A stretch of 64,000 nt of DNA from Vogesella oryzae (GTDB lineage Bacteria > Pseudomonadota > Gammaproteobacteria > Burkholderiales > Chromobacteriaceae): contig NZ_CADEPL010000010.1 in assembly GCF_902829295.1 (NCBI RefSeq), positions 71,792 through 135,791 on the forward strand, written 5' to 3'. Shown here one piece after another: positions 41,773 to 50,102 of the stretch (within the stretch, counting starts at the first letter, position 1; every line of letters starts with the position of its first letter). Position numbers and translations under genes: made by a program. The notes under the pieces were generated by a model that was not told where the DNA came from, searched no databases, and saw nothing but the letters and a program-made list of their open reading frames with translations.

Positions 41773-43479
41773 ATGAGCCAGCAGCCGCGCCCATCGACGA
41801 CCTTTCATGCCATTACCGGCCAGCGCGACCCTGCCGGCCGGCAGGAATACAGCAATCCGTTCGCCAAGAAGATGTTCCTGGTGGTGGACAGCGTGCCGGA
41901 AATGCAGCGGGCGATGGCGATGACGCTGAACTCGTTCGGTGCCGAGAAGGTGGAATACGCCGGCAAGGCCAGCGACGCGCTGGTGAAGATGATGCGCTAC
42001 GACTTCGACGTGGTGCTGTGCGACTACGATCTGGGCACCGGCAACGACGGCCTGTACCTGTACGAGGAGGCCAAGGAGCGCAACCTGCTCAAGCAGTCCT
42101 GCGTATTCATGATCGTCAGCGGCGAGCGGCGCGCCGCCAAAGTGGTGTCGGCCGCCGAGCTGGCACCGGATGGCTATCTGCTCAAGCCGTTTACCGGCGA
42201 CGAGCTGGGGCGGCGGCTGGAAGTAGCAATGCGCCGCCGCGCCGCCTTCGCGGTGGTGGATGACGCGCTGATGGGGCACGACTATCTGGGCGCCATCGAC
42301 GCCTGCAACAAGAAGATCGCCGAGCGCGGCGAGTTCACCCTGGATTTCATGAAGCTCAAGGGCAGCCTGGCGCTGAAGATCGGTGATTACGACAGCGCGC
42401 AGGCGCTGTACCGGCAGGTGCTGCAGGTCAAGGACCTGCAGTGGGCCAAGCTGGGCATGGCCAAGGCGCTGGTGGGACTGAAACAGCCGGAACCGGCGCT
42501 GGCGATGTTCGAGCAGGTGGTGGAAGACAACGATCGCGTGATGGAAGCCTACGACTGGCTGGCCAAGCTGTACCAGGACAATCACGAGCTGCAGAAGGCG
42601 CAGGATGTGCTCAAGCGTGCCACCGAGATCGCACCGGCCACGGTGCGCCGCCACCAGGTGCTGGCGCAGGTAGCGGAGGAAAACGGCGATCTGGCGCAGG
42701 CGCGCAGTGCCTACAGCACCACGCTGGAGCTGGCAAAAGCCAGCTGGCATCGCAGCCCGTCGCATTACGCCTCGCTGGTGCGCGTGCAGCTGGCCTGCAA
42801 TGAGAAGACCGAGGCAGCACGGACGCTGGCGTCGCTGCGCCGCGACTACAAATTCAACCCGGAAGGCGAATGGATGGCGGACGTGGTGGACAGCACCATC
42901 CAGAGCCAGTCCGGCAACAAGCAGGCCGCCGAGCGGCTGCTGTACGAGGCGGCGGAAAAACTGGGGCAGCTGGGCAAGCTCAAGGACGACGACAAGCTGG
43001 AGTTCGCGCGCGCCTGCTATGCCCAGGGGCACCACGAACTGGGCAACCAGGTGGCGCGCGACATGGTGCGCAACCACCACGATAACCAGGCCTTGCTGCA
43101 GAAACTGTCGGCGATGTTCGACCAGGTGGGGCTGGGCGACGCCGGCCGGCAGCTGATTGCCGGCAGCGTGCAGGACATCATCGATCTGAACAACCAGGCG
43201 GTACGCATGGCGCAAAGCGGCGAGCATGATCGCGCCATCGAGCTGTTCCACCAGGCGCTGGAGGAAATGCCGCACAACATCCAGCTGATGCTCAACCTGG
43301 TCAATGCGGTGATTGCGCAGAGCCATCGTCACGGCTGGCACGAAAGCCACGTCCATCTGGCGCACCAGCTGCTGCAGAAAGTGCGCGAGGCGGAGCCGGC
43401 CAACAGCAAGTTCCAGAAACTGTTGCAAGCCTGGCGCCAGCTGATCGACCAGCATCAGAAACGGGAATACATGCTGTGA
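41773..43479 (+). CDS. Response regulator receiver fused to TPR repeats
   Basis: A 568-residue cytoplasmic protein. Residues ~30-150 are a CheY-like receiver (FLVVDSVPEMQRAM, phospho-acceptor Asp in VVLCDYDLGTGNDG, then IVSGER and GYLLKPFTGDEL). Residues ~160-560 are a run of tetratricopeptide-type helical repeats (YDSAQALYRQVLQVKDLQWAKLGMAKALVGL and similar). There is no DNA-binding or enzymatic output. Its stop overlaps the next start (ATGA), so it is coupled to the two-helix membrane protein downstream. Related proteins in gammaproteobacteria are called response regulator/TPR proteins with no fixed role. Confidence 0.85.
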   Translation: MSQQPRPSTTFHAITGQRDPAGRQEYSNPFAKKMFLVVDSVPEMQRAMAMTLNSFGAEKVEYAGKASDALVKMMRYDFDVVLCDYDLGTGNDGLYLYEEAKERNLLKQSCVFMIVSGERRAAKVVSAAELAPDGYLLKPFTGDELGRRLEVAMRRRAAFAVVDDALMGHDYLGAIDACNKKIAERGEFTLDFMKLKGSLALKIGDYDSAQALYRQVLQVKDLQWAKLGMAKALVGLKQPEPALAMFEQVVEDNDRVMEAYDWLAKLYQDNHELQKAQDVLKRATEIAPATVRRHQVLAQVAEENGDLAQARSAYSTTLELAKASWHRSPSHYASLVRVQLACNEKTEAARTLASLRRDYKFNPEGEWMADVVDSTIQSQSGNKQAAERLLYEAAEKLGQLGKLKDDDKLEFARACYAQGHHELGNQVARDMVRNHHDNQALLQKLSAMFDQVGLGDAGRQLIAGSVQDIIDLNNQAVRMAQSGEHDRAIELFHQALEEMPHNIQLMLNLVNAVIAQSHRHGWHESHVHLAHQLLQKVREAEPANSKFQKLLQAWRQLIDQHQKREYML

Positions 43480-44372
43480 TCGGCCGCGCTTCTCGTTGGC
43501 CGCACCGATTGCTGTTTCTGGCCCTGGCAGTGTGCTGGCTGCTGATGGCGGTGACCGGCGGTGGCTGGCTGCTGGCCTACGAGCGTGCCCGCAGCTTGGC
43601 CGCGCTGCAAGAACAGGCACAGCAGTTGGCGACACAGGTCGGGGGCCGGCTGCGGCAGCTGCAGGCCGCCGGCGAACAATTGCTGCAGGACCTGGATAAT
43701 CTGCAGCAGGAGTCCGCCGGTAGCGACCCCGGGCGTTACCTTGCCAGCCTGCATCGGGAGTTTCCGCTACTGCAGAAGGTCGCCTTGCTGCAGGGGAGCG
43801 AGCGCAGCCGGCAACTGCAGGTGCGCTGGGTGGTGCCGTTCCTGCTGGGGGGCGATGTATTGCCGACGCAGGATCTGGCCCGGCAACCGGCGGTCGCTAA
43901 AATCATGCCTCTGCTGTTGGCCGGGCAGGCGGTGGTGGTGCAGTGGGCAGATCGTGCCGACTCGCCGTTGCAGCTATTGCTGATGCCGGGGCGTGGCGGA
44001 AATTATCTGGCGCTGTGGCTGCAGCCCGCGGCGCTGGTGCCATTGCCGGCCGACGAGCAGCTGCGCCCCAGTCTGGTACCGCTGCAGAGCGCCCTGCCGC
44101 AGGAGGGCAGCTGGAGCAATAACCTGCATGCCAGCGTCGAGGTGCGCAGCGGGCCTTTCGCGTTGCGGCTGGATTTGTCGCAGCAGCTGGGCTGGGGCGA
44201 TATCCACTCGCCGCGGCTGTGGCTGCTGCTGGTGTGGCTGCTGCTGAGTCTGCTGCTGTGCTGGCTGAGCTATCTGCAATTTGCCGGCTGGCGCCGCCGG
44301 CAGCAGGTGGCGCTGTTGCAGCGCGAGATGTGGCTGCAGCGCCATCTGCCGCCGCCGGCCGATTCACCCTAG
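43476..44372 (+). CDS. Two-helix membrane protein with sensor-like periplasmic domain
   Basis: A 298-residue protein with TM1 at ~12-33 (LLFLALAVCWLLMAVTGGGWLLA), a ~200-residue periplasmic region opening with a coiled coil (AALQEQAQQLATQVGGRLRQLQAAGEQLLQDLDNLQQE) and TM2 at ~248-268 (LWLLLVWLLLSLLLCWLSYL), then only ~28 cytoplasmic residues. This is the layout of a histidine-kinase sensor module without any HAMP, kinase or GGDEF output. Overlap with the receiver-TPR gene implies joint function. No family recognised. One repeat copy (43495-43504). Confidence 0.65.
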   Translation: MIGRASRWPHRLLFLALAVCWLLMAVTGGGWLLAYERARSLAALQEQAQQLATQVGGRLRQLQAAGEQLLQDLDNLQQESAGSDPGRYLASLHREFPLLQKVALLQGSERSRQLQVRWVVPFLLGGDVLPTQDLARQPAVAKIMPLLLAGQAVVVQWADRADSPLQLLLMPGRGGNYLALWLQPAALVPLPADEQLRPSLVPLQSALPQEGSWSNNLHASVEVRSGPFALRLDLSQQLGWGDIHSPRLWLLLVWLLLSLLLCWLSYLQFAGWRRRQQVALLQREMWLQRHLPPPADSP

Positions 44373-44440
44373 CGTGTGGCCGGCTGCCGGAGGCACGTTT
44401 TTGCAGTACAATCGCCGCCATCTTTTGCCGGGAGTAACAG

Positions 44441-44620
44441 ATGTATCAGTCCGAATTCACCCAATTCATGAACGACTACCTGGACAAGCACCCGGAAGTC
44501 GATACCGAACGCCGCGAGCTGCGCCTGACCTGGTGGGATCGCCCGCAGAACCTGGACGATCTGCAGCGCTGGAAAGAATCGCGCGTACCGCAGAAAGCCT
44601 ATGTGTACCAGCCGGAATAA
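44441..44620 (+). CDS. DUF3460 small protein
   Basis: A 59-residue protein (MYQSEFTQFMNDYLDKHPEV to the end KAYVYQPE). The stretch QxxFMxxYLxxHPEV and RLTWWDRPQNLDDL match DUF3460, a small cytoplasmic family restricted mainly to betaproteobacteria with no known function. The start is preceded by GGGAG, and a TACAAT -10-like box lies at 44407. A terminator follows at 44644. It is below common gene-finder length limits and easily missed. Confidence 0.82.
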   Translation: MYQSEFTQFMNDYLDKHPEVDTERRELRLTWWDRPQNLDDLQRWKESRVPQKAYVYQPE

Positions 44621-44643
44621 GCCGGTCAGTGATACTCGCCATG

Positions 44644-44668
44644 ACGCCCGCAAGGGCGTTTTGTTTTT
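44644..44668 (+). terminator. Terminator after the DUF3460 gene
   Basis: ACGCCC pairs with GGGCGT over a GCAA tetraloop, followed by TTTGTTTTT. Confidence 0.8.
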
Positions 44669-44680
44669 CCGAGCCAGATC

Positions 44681-45346
44681 ATGACTAGACAAACCATGAC
44701 ATTCGGCCCGCAGGTGGCCGAGTACCTGTTCGAGATCGGGGTGCAGGAGCACCCGGTGCAACGCGAGCTGCGCGAGTTTACCGCCGGCCATCGCATGGCC
44801 AAGATGCAGATTGCGCCGGAGCAGGGGCAGTTTCTCGGCTGGCTGGTGCAGCTGCTGGGGGTGCGCCGTTATCTGGAGATCGGCACCTTTACCGGCTACA
44901 GCGCGCTGACGGTGGCGCTGGCCATGGGCGAGAGCGGCCGCACCGTGGCCTGCGACATGAGCGTGGAATTCAGCCACATCGCCATGCAGTACTGGCGGCG
45001 TGCCGGCGTGGACGGCCGCATCCAGCTGTATCTGCAGCAGGGCCTGCTGACCCTGCACCAGCTACTGGCCGATGGCGCGGCCGGCAGTTTCGATCTGGCG
45101 TTCATCGATGCCGACAAGACCAATTACCCCGACTATTACGAAGCCTGCCTGCAGCTGGTGCGGCCGGGCGGGGTCATCGCCATCGACAATATCCTGCTTA
45201 ACGGGCGGGTGGTCGAGCCGCAACCCGGCGACCCGCGCAGCGTGGAAGTGCTGCGTGAATTCAATGCCAGCCTCAAGCATGACCGCCGTGTCGACCAGTG
45301 CATCCTGCCGATGGGCGACGGTATGACCCTGCTGCGTCGCCGCTGA
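44681..45346 (+). CDS. SAM-dependent O-methyltransferase, caffeoyl-CoA/catechol type
   Basis: A 221-residue class I methyltransferase of the CCoAOMT/COMT-like family. The SAM loop is YLEIGTFTGYSALTVALAM, metal-binding and catalytic residues lie in LAFIDADKTNYPDYYEACLQLVRPGGVIAIDNILLNG. These enzymes methylate a hydroxyl of catechol-like acceptors with a divalent metal; bacterial members have broad specificity. It stands alone between two terminators or hairpins. Confidence 0.9.
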   Translation: MTRQTMTFGPQVAEYLFEIGVQEHPVQRELREFTAGHRMAKMQIAPEQGQFLGWLVQLLGVRRYLEIGTFTGYSALTVALAMGESGRTVACDMSVEFSHIAMQYWRRAGVDGRIQLYLQQGLLTLHQLLADGAAGSFDLAFIDADKTNYPDYYEACLQLVRPGGVIAIDNILLNGRVVEPQPGDPRSVEVLREFNASLKHDRRVDQCILPMGDGMTLLRRR

Positions 45347-45444
45347 CGGGAACCCTGCCGCTTGCGGCAGGTCGTTACACAGCCGAAACCATTCGCCGGA
45401 TGCAGGTGCTACCATCCTGCATCCGCTGTCCAGGAATACTGCCA
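45347..45444 (+). other. Spacer with two hairpins before tolR; tolQ absent
   Basis: Two dyads are seen: CCTGCCG/CGGCAGG near 45355-45372 and GATGCAGG/CCTGCATC near 45398-45422. Neither has a T-run. There is no room for tolQ, which normally precedes tolR. Confidence 0.6.
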
Positions 45445-45852
45445 ATGCTGCAACGCCGACCCCGTCGCATGATGAACCAGATGAACGTAGTGCCATACAT
45501 CGACGTGATGCTGGTACTGCTGGTGATCTTCATGGTGACCACCCCGCTGTTTACGCCGGGGGTGATCGAAGTGCCCAGTGTCACCCGCGCCGCGCAGGTC
45601 GATACCACGCCGCTGGAAATCAGCATCGAGGCCGATGGCCGCTATTTTGTCGGCGAAGGCGGCAAGCGCCAGCCGGAAGCCGATCTGGATACCCTGATTG
45701 CCGATGTGCAGGCACGGGTGCGCGATAACCGTCCGGTGGTGGTGACCGCCCATCGCGACCTGAAATACAGCGTGGTGGTGGCCGTGGCCGACCGCCTGCA
45801 TGAAGCTGGCATCCAGCGCGTGGCCTTGACCGTGCGCCAGCAAGGGAGCTGA
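45445..45852 (+). CDS. tolR: Tol-Pal system protein TolR
   Basis: A 135-residue inner-membrane protein of the ExbD/TolR family. It has one N-terminal TM helix (VVPYIDVMLVLLVIFMVTTPLF) carrying the proton-path Asp20 and a periplasmic domain that locks onto peptidoglycan. ATG 45445 (MLQRRPRRMMNQMNVVPYID) gives the expected short cytoplasmic leader. TolR works with TolQ to energise TolA; tolQ is not upstream here. The stop overlaps the tolA start (TGATG). Confidence 0.9.
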   Translation: MLQRRPRRMMNQMNVVPYIDVMLVLLVIFMVTTPLFTPGVIEVPSVTRAAQVDTTPLEISIEADGRYFVGEGGKRQPEADLDTLIADVQARVRDNRPVVVTAHRDLKYSVVVAVADRLHEAGIQRVALTVRQQGS

Positions 45853-46709
45853 TGTTGGCCGCACGTCAACCGGGGGGCGCCGCCTGGCTGCTATCGGCAC
45901 TGCTGCATGTCGCGGTGATCGCCATGCTGTGGTGGTCTGCCGCGCCGGCGGTATTGCAGACGCCGCCGCCGCTGGCGGTCGAACTGTGGGCCGGTGGAGG
46001 CCCGGTGGTACGGGAGGCGGTCAAGGCCGCGCGGGCCGCCGTCAGCAAGCCGCAGCCGGCAGCCCCGGCACCGACGCCCGCCCCGACGCCGGCAGCACAG
46101 GCGCAACTACCCGCGCTCAATAGCGCCGACATCACCGTCAAGGGCGGCAAGCCCGCCCCCGAACCGGCCGCGCCGCCGCCAGCAAAGACCCCCGCCAAGC
46201 CGAAGCCGGCGCCTGCGGAACCGGCAAAAGCAACGCCACCGGTGCCGGCCAGCAAGCCTGCCGTCACGGCAGCGCCCACGGGCAAGCCTGCAGCCAAGCC
46301 CGTTGCGCCGCGTGCCGATGACTTGCTGTCCGAGCTCGATGACCTGCCGCCAGGGCCCGGCAAGGGCAAGGTGACACAGTCCGGTAGCAAGCAGGGTGTA
46401 CAAGGGGGCAGTGCCAATGGTGTGCTCGATCTGCGCGCGCAGTATGTCGATGCGGTGCGTAACCGCATCCGTCCCTACGTGATGGTGCCCGATGGCATCG
46501 CCGGCAATCCGGAAGCGGTGGTGGAGGTGGAGATTCTGCCGACGCTGGAAATCCGTAGCAGCCGACTGCTGCGCAGCAGCGGCGTTGCCGGCTATGACCA
46601 GGCGGTGCTGGCGGCGTTGCGCGATGCGCGCCGCTTCCCGCCGCTGCCCAAAGGCGCCGACTTTGCCGACTTCCGCCGCATTACGCTGAAATTCCGTCCC
46701 AAGGAGTAA
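45852..46709 (+). CDS. tolA: Tol-Pal system protein TolA
   Basis: A 285-residue protein with a single N-terminal TM (AAWLLSALLHVAVIAMLWWSA), a long Pro/Ala/Lys-rich periplasmic rod (residues ~65-155) and a C-terminal TonB/TolA-like domain (YVDAVRNRIRPYVMVPDGIAGNPEAVVEVEILP). It transmits proton-motive-force energy from TolQR to Pal and TolB. The rod is shorter than the E. coli one and proline-rich instead of helical. Its first codons ATG TTG GCC GCA contain a repeat copy (45854-45863). Confidence 0.9.
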   Translation: MLAARQPGGAAWLLSALLHVAVIAMLWWSAAPAVLQTPPPLAVELWAGGGPVVREAVKAARAAVSKPQPAAPAPTPAPTPAAQAQLPALNSADITVKGGKPAPEPAAPPPAKTPAKPKPAPAEPAKATPPVPASKPAVTAAPTGKPAAKPVAPRADDLLSELDDLPPGPGKGKVTQSGSKQGVQGGSANGVLDLRAQYVDAVRNRIRPYVMVPDGIAGNPEAVVEVEILPTLEIRSSRLLRSSGVAGYDQAVLAALRDARRFPPLPKGADFADFRRITLKFRPKE

Positions 46710-46712
46710 GCC

Positions 46713-47984
46713 TTGTATTCCTTCTTTGCTGTTGCCCGCCGATTTTTGTTGTGCTGCCTGCTGTTGGCCGCACCACTGGCCCGTGCTGACCTGACTGTGG
46801 ATATTGTCGGTGGCGGCATCAACCGCTATCCGCTTGCCATCCTGCCGTTGACCAACGAGGAGTGGCTGCCGGATGCCGTCACCTCCACGGTGAAGAGCGA
46901 TCTGGCGATGACCGGCATGTTCAATCTGCTGAATGTGCCGGCCACTGGCGCCCCGCTGGATGCCAGCTACTGGCAGCAGCAGGGGGCGCGCGCCATGGTG
47001 TATGGCCGCGTCACGCGGCTGGATGGCGGCATGCTGCGGGTGACATTCTGGGCCGATGCGCTGGCGCCGCGCGAACAGAAGCTGGCCATGGAGTTCGACG
47101 TGCATCCATCGCAGCTGCGCGATGTGGCACACCGCATGGCGGACATGGTGTACGAAGCGCTGCTGGGCGGGAAAAGCCTGTTTGCCAGCCGCATCGCCTT
47201 CGTGATCCAGGTCGGCAAGGAGTGGCGACTGCAGGTGGCGGATGTCGATGGCCGCCGGGCGCAGACCGTGCTGCGCTCCAACGAGCCGATCATCTCGCCG
47301 GCATGGAGCAACGATGGCGGCCGTCTCGCTTATGTGTCGTTCGAAAACAAGAAGCCGATCATCTACGTGCAGGATCTGTCTACCGGTCAGCGCAAGGTGC
47401 TGGCCAACTTCAAGGGCAGCAATTCCGCACCGGCGTGGAGCCCGGATGGCCGCCGGCTGGCGGTGGTGCTGACCACCAGCGGCAATTCGCAGATTTACCT
47501 GCTCAATGCCGACGGCAGCGGCCTGCAGCGCTTCTCCTACAGCAGCGCCATCGATACCGAACCGGTGTGGAGTCCGGACGGCCGCAGCATCGCCTTCGTG
47601 TCCGATCGCAGCGGCAGCCCGCAGCTGTATGTGCAGCCGGTGGATGGCAGCCGCAATGCGCGCCGCGTTACCTTCCAGGGCAGCTACAACGTGTCTCCAT
47701 CGTATTCGCCGGACGGCCGCCAGCTGGTGTACGTGCAGCGCGAGGCGGGGCGCTTCAAGGTGATGCTGCTCGAACTGGCCAGCGGCGATAGCCGCCAGCT
47801 GAGCACCAGTGCCTATGATGAATCACCCAGCTTCGCGCCCAATGGCAAGATGGTGCTGTATGCCAGCGACCAGGGCGGGCGCAGCGTGCTGTTTGCCGCC
47901 TCGGTCGAACACCCGGGCCGGGTACGGCTGGGGGTGATTGAAGGTGAAGTACAGGATGCAGCCTGGGGGCCATACAATCCGTAA
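46713..47984 (+). CDS. tolB: Tol-Pal system beta-propeller protein TolB
   Basis: A 423-residue periplasmic protein with signal peptide (FLLCCLLLAAPLARA), an N-terminal domain and a six-bladed beta-propeller with WSPDGRxLA-type repeats (PAWSPDGRRLAVVL, PVWSPDGRSIAFVSDRSG, PSYSPDGRQLVYV). It binds Pal at the outer membrane. The start is TTG 46713, supported by AAGGAG seven bases upstream and the absence of an ATG before the signal peptide. One repeat copy (46763-46772) lies in the signal-peptide codons. Confidence 0.93.
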   Translation: MYSFFAVARRFLLCCLLLAAPLARADLTVDIVGGGINRYPLAILPLTNEEWLPDAVTSTVKSDLAMTGMFNLLNVPATGAPLDASYWQQQGARAMVYGRVTRLDGGMLRVTFWADALAPREQKLAMEFDVHPSQLRDVAHRMADMVYEALLGGKSLFASRIAFVIQVGKEWRLQVADVDGRRAQTVLRSNEPIISPAWSNDGGRLAYVSFENKKPIIYVQDLSTGQRKVLANFKGSNSAPAWSPDGRRLAVVLTTSGNSQIYLLNADGSGLQRFSYSSAIDTEPVWSPDGRSIAFVSDRSGSPQLYVQPVDGSRNARRVTFQGSYNVSPSYSPDGRQLVYVQREAGRFKVMLLELASGDSRQLSTSAYDESPSFAPNGKMVLYASDQGGRSVLFAASVEHPGRVRLGVIEGEVQDAAWGPYNP

Positions 47985-48009
47985 CCAGTCCGGCTGAACT
48001 CTCGCGCAG

Positions 48010-48057
48010 ATGGCAGGTCTTTATTTTTGTGCAAAAATAACTTCCGATCTGCCATTG
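48010..48057 (+). promoter_or_regulatory. Nested stem-loop between tolB and pal
   Basis: TTATTTTTG and CAAAAATAA (48021-48040) form a 9-bp AT-rich hairpin with a 2-nt loop, itself flanked by ATGGCAG and CTGCCAT. The T-run precedes the loop, so it is not a standard terminator; it may modulate or process the tolB-pal mRNA. Confidence 0.45.
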
Positions 48058-48086
48058 CCCAACAGAACCGCAACAAGGAGATTCGC

Positions 48087-48623
48087 ATGAAAGTCGTTCC
48101 GTTTATTGTTACCGCCAGCGTGGTATTGCTGAGCGCCTGCGCTTCCACTCCCCCGGCTGCACCCAGCGATACGATGGGTGGCGCGGCACCGGTAACCGCC
48201 GGTAACGGTACTGCCGGTAGCGGTTCCGAGCTGAAACCGGCACAGACCCTGCCGGAAGTGGATGCCCGCGCCGCCGAAGCTGCCGCTTTTGCCGGCGTGA
48301 ATGGCAAGAGCGTGTTCTTCGACTTTGACCAGTCCAGCATCCGCGATGCCGACAAGGCCACCGTGCAGGCGCATGCCGGTTACCTGAACAAGTACAAGAC
48401 CAAGGTGCTGATCCAGGGCAATACCGATGCCCGCGGCAGCCGCGAATACAACCTGGCGCTGGGCCAGCGCCGTGCCGAAAGCGTCAAGCAGGGGCTGGAA
48501 GTGCTGGGCGTGAAGCCGGAACAGATCGAGGCGGTGAGCCTGGGCAAGGAAAAACCGCGTGCCACCGGTACCACCGAGCAGGACTACGCCGAGAACCGCC
48601 GCGCCGACTTCCTCTATCAGTAA
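48087..48623 (+). CDS. pal: Peptidoglycan-associated lipoprotein
   Basis: A 178-residue outer-membrane lipoprotein. The lipobox is LLSAC at residues ~15-19. The OmpA-like C-terminal domain (VFFDFDQSSIRDADKATVQAHAGYL, then GNTDARGSREYNLALGQRRAESVKQGL) binds diaminopimelate in peptidoglycan. ATG 48087 follows AAGGAG. It anchors the outer membrane to the wall and partners TolB and TolA. A terminator follows, so cpoB may have partial independent expression. Confidence 0.94.
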   Translation: MKVVPFIVTASVVLLSACASTPPAAPSDTMGGAAPVTAGNGTAGSGSELKPAQTLPEVDARAAEAAAFAGVNGKSVFFDFDQSSIRDADKATVQAHAGYLNKYKTKVLIQGNTDARGSREYNLALGQRRAESVKQGLEVLGVKPEQIEAVSLGKEKPRATGTTEQDYAENRRADFLYQ

Positions 48624-48640
48624 GCGTAGCGGCTTGACCC

Positions 48641-48677
48641 TGATCCGGGATCGCGGCACGCTGTCCCGGATTTTTAT
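48641..48677 (+). terminator. Terminator between pal and cpoB
   Basis: ATCCGGGA pairs with TCCCGGAT over a 13-nt loop, followed by T5. Confidence 0.8.
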
Positions 48678-48685
48678 TTGACGCG

Positions 48686-49450
48686 ATGGGCGATCACACC
48701 ATGCAAAACCGATTGTTGATGCTGTTGCTGCCCGTGCTGCTGGGCGCCTGTGCCACCTCGACCGATCTGGAAGAAACCCGCCGCCAGCTGCAGAGCCAGA
48801 TGTCGAGCAATGCGCAGCAGGCCAGTGCGCGGCTGTCCGATGTGGAGGCCAAACTGGCCAACCAGCGCCTGTTGGACCTGGTGAACGAAGTCAGCGACAT
48901 GAAGGCGGCGATGGCCAGCCTGCGTGGCCAGAACGAGGTGATGCTGCACCAGCTGGAAGAAACGCAGAAACGCCAGAACGACCTGTATGCCGACCTGGAT
49001 ATGCGTCTTGGCAAGCTGGAGCGCCCACATGGGGATGCCAGTGCGCCGCAGGGCGAGGTCGCGCCATCGGCGGCGGTGGCACCGGTCGATGCGGCGCTGG
49101 CGAAAGCGCTGGATACTTTGCGCAAGCGTGATTTCGGCGCGGCAGTAACCCAGCTCAAGGCGGTGATGGATGGCTACCCGGGCAGCGCGCAGGGCATCGA
49201 GGCCAACTACTGGCTGGGCGTGTCGCACACCATGCTGCAGCAGAACGATGCCGCCATCGACATCCTGCGCCGTTTCGCCAGCCAGTATCCGAAGAATGCG
49301 CATGCCGCCGATGCGCTGCGGCTGGTAGCGGATAACCAGATCTCGCTGCAGCAAAAAGACGAGGCGCGTGTGACGCTACGCCAGCTGATCAAACTGTACC
49401 CGGGCACGCCGGCAGCACAAAAAGCCAAACAGCGGCTGGGCGCGCTGTAA
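48686..49450 (+). CDS. cpoB: Cell-division coordinator CpoB (YbgF)
   Basis: A 254-residue periplasmic protein with signal peptide ([16 protein letters not shown]; the Cys suggests a lipoprotein form), an N-terminal coiled coil ([33 protein letters not shown]) for trimerisation and C-terminal TPR repeats ([45 protein letters not shown]). It links Tol-Pal energy to peptidoglycan synthesis at the septum. ATG 48701 is an alternative start directly before the signal peptide. A facing repeat pair follows. Confidence 0.9.
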   Translation: MGDHTMQNRLLMLLLPVLLGACATSTDLEETRRQLQSQMSSNAQQASARLSDVEAKLANQRLLDLVNEVSDMKAAMASLRGQNEVMLHQLEETQKRQNDLYADLDMRLGKLERPHGDASAPQGEVAPSAAVAPVDAALAKALDTLRKRDFGAAVTQLKAVMDGYPGSAQGIEANYWLGVSHTMLQQNDAAIDILRRFASQYPKNAHAADALRLVADNQISLQQKDEARVTLRQLIKLYPGTPAAQKAKQRLGAL

Positions 49451-49458
49451 ACATGGCA

Positions 49459-49487
49459 AGGTTGGCCGCAGGCGCTGCGGCCAACCT
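49459..49487 (+). repeat. Facing pair of GTTGGCCGCA repeats after cpoB
   Basis: AGGTTGGCCGCA (49459-49470) and TGCGGCCAACCT (49476-49487) form a perfect 12-bp stem with a 5-nt loop, 8 bases after the cpoB stop and ahead of purE. Confidence 0.88.
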
Positions 49488-49613
49488 GGTGCTGTTGCCG
49501 GCACCGCAGCCGGCGGCGTCTGCCGGCCCGACTGCGATGCAACATCCGGCGGGCAAGCCCTTGCCGAATCAGGTAAAATCCCGTTTTTCCTCTCCTTGAC
49601 GGGACTCGCCTCC

Positions 49614-50102
49614 ATGATCGAAGTTGGCATCGTGATGGGTAGCAACAGCGACTGGGAAGTCATGCAGAACGCCGCGCGCGTACTGAAAGACTTCGGCATC
49701 GCGTTCGAAACCCGCGTCGTTTCCGCCCACCGCACTCCTGACCTGCTGTTCCAGTACGCCGAAGAAGCCGAAGCGCGTGGCCTGAAAGCCATCATCGCCG
49801 GCGCCGGCGGTGCTGCCCACCTGCCGGGCATGCTGGCAGCCAAGACCCACATTCCGGTGCTGGGCGTGCCGGTACCGTCCAAATACCTGCGTGGCGAAGA
49901 TTCACTGCTGTCCATCGTGCAGATGCCCAAGGGCATTCCGGTGGCCACCTTTGCCATCGGCGAAGCCGGTGCGGCCAACGCCGGCCTGTTCGCCATCGCC
50001 ATGCTGGCGACCACCAAGCCGCAGCTGGCCGAACAGCTGAAGGCTTTCCGCAAGAAACAGGAAGCAACCGTACTGGCGATGACGCTGCCGGAGGTGAACT
50101 GA
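49614..50102 (+). CDS. purE: N5-carboxyaminoimidazole ribonucleotide mutase
   Basis: A 162-residue class I PurE that converts N5-CAIR to CAIR in purine synthesis. The family start [28 protein letters not shown], the SAHRTPD loop and [19 protein letters not shown] are all present. ATG 49614 is used because the longer ORF adds only an unconserved MTGLAS-type leader. It overlaps purK by one base (TGATG). A TAAAAT -10-like box is at 49574. One repeat copy (49970-49979). Confidence 0.95.
   Translation: MIEVGIVMGSNSDWEVMQNAARVLKDFGIAFETRVVSAHRTPDLLFQYAEEAEARGLKAIIAGAGGAAHLPGMLAAKTHIPVLGVPVPSKYLRGEDSLLSIVQMPKGIPVATFAIGEAGAANAGLFAIAMLATTKPQLAEQLKAFRKKQEATVLAMTLPEVN

Noticed and set aside
38955-41774. 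A 939-codon antisense frame over the isochorismatase-like gene and uvrD
   Set aside because: Shadow of genuine coding on the other strand; composition is low-complexity and motif-free. The same applies to long antisense frames at 41755-43635 and 50153-52270.
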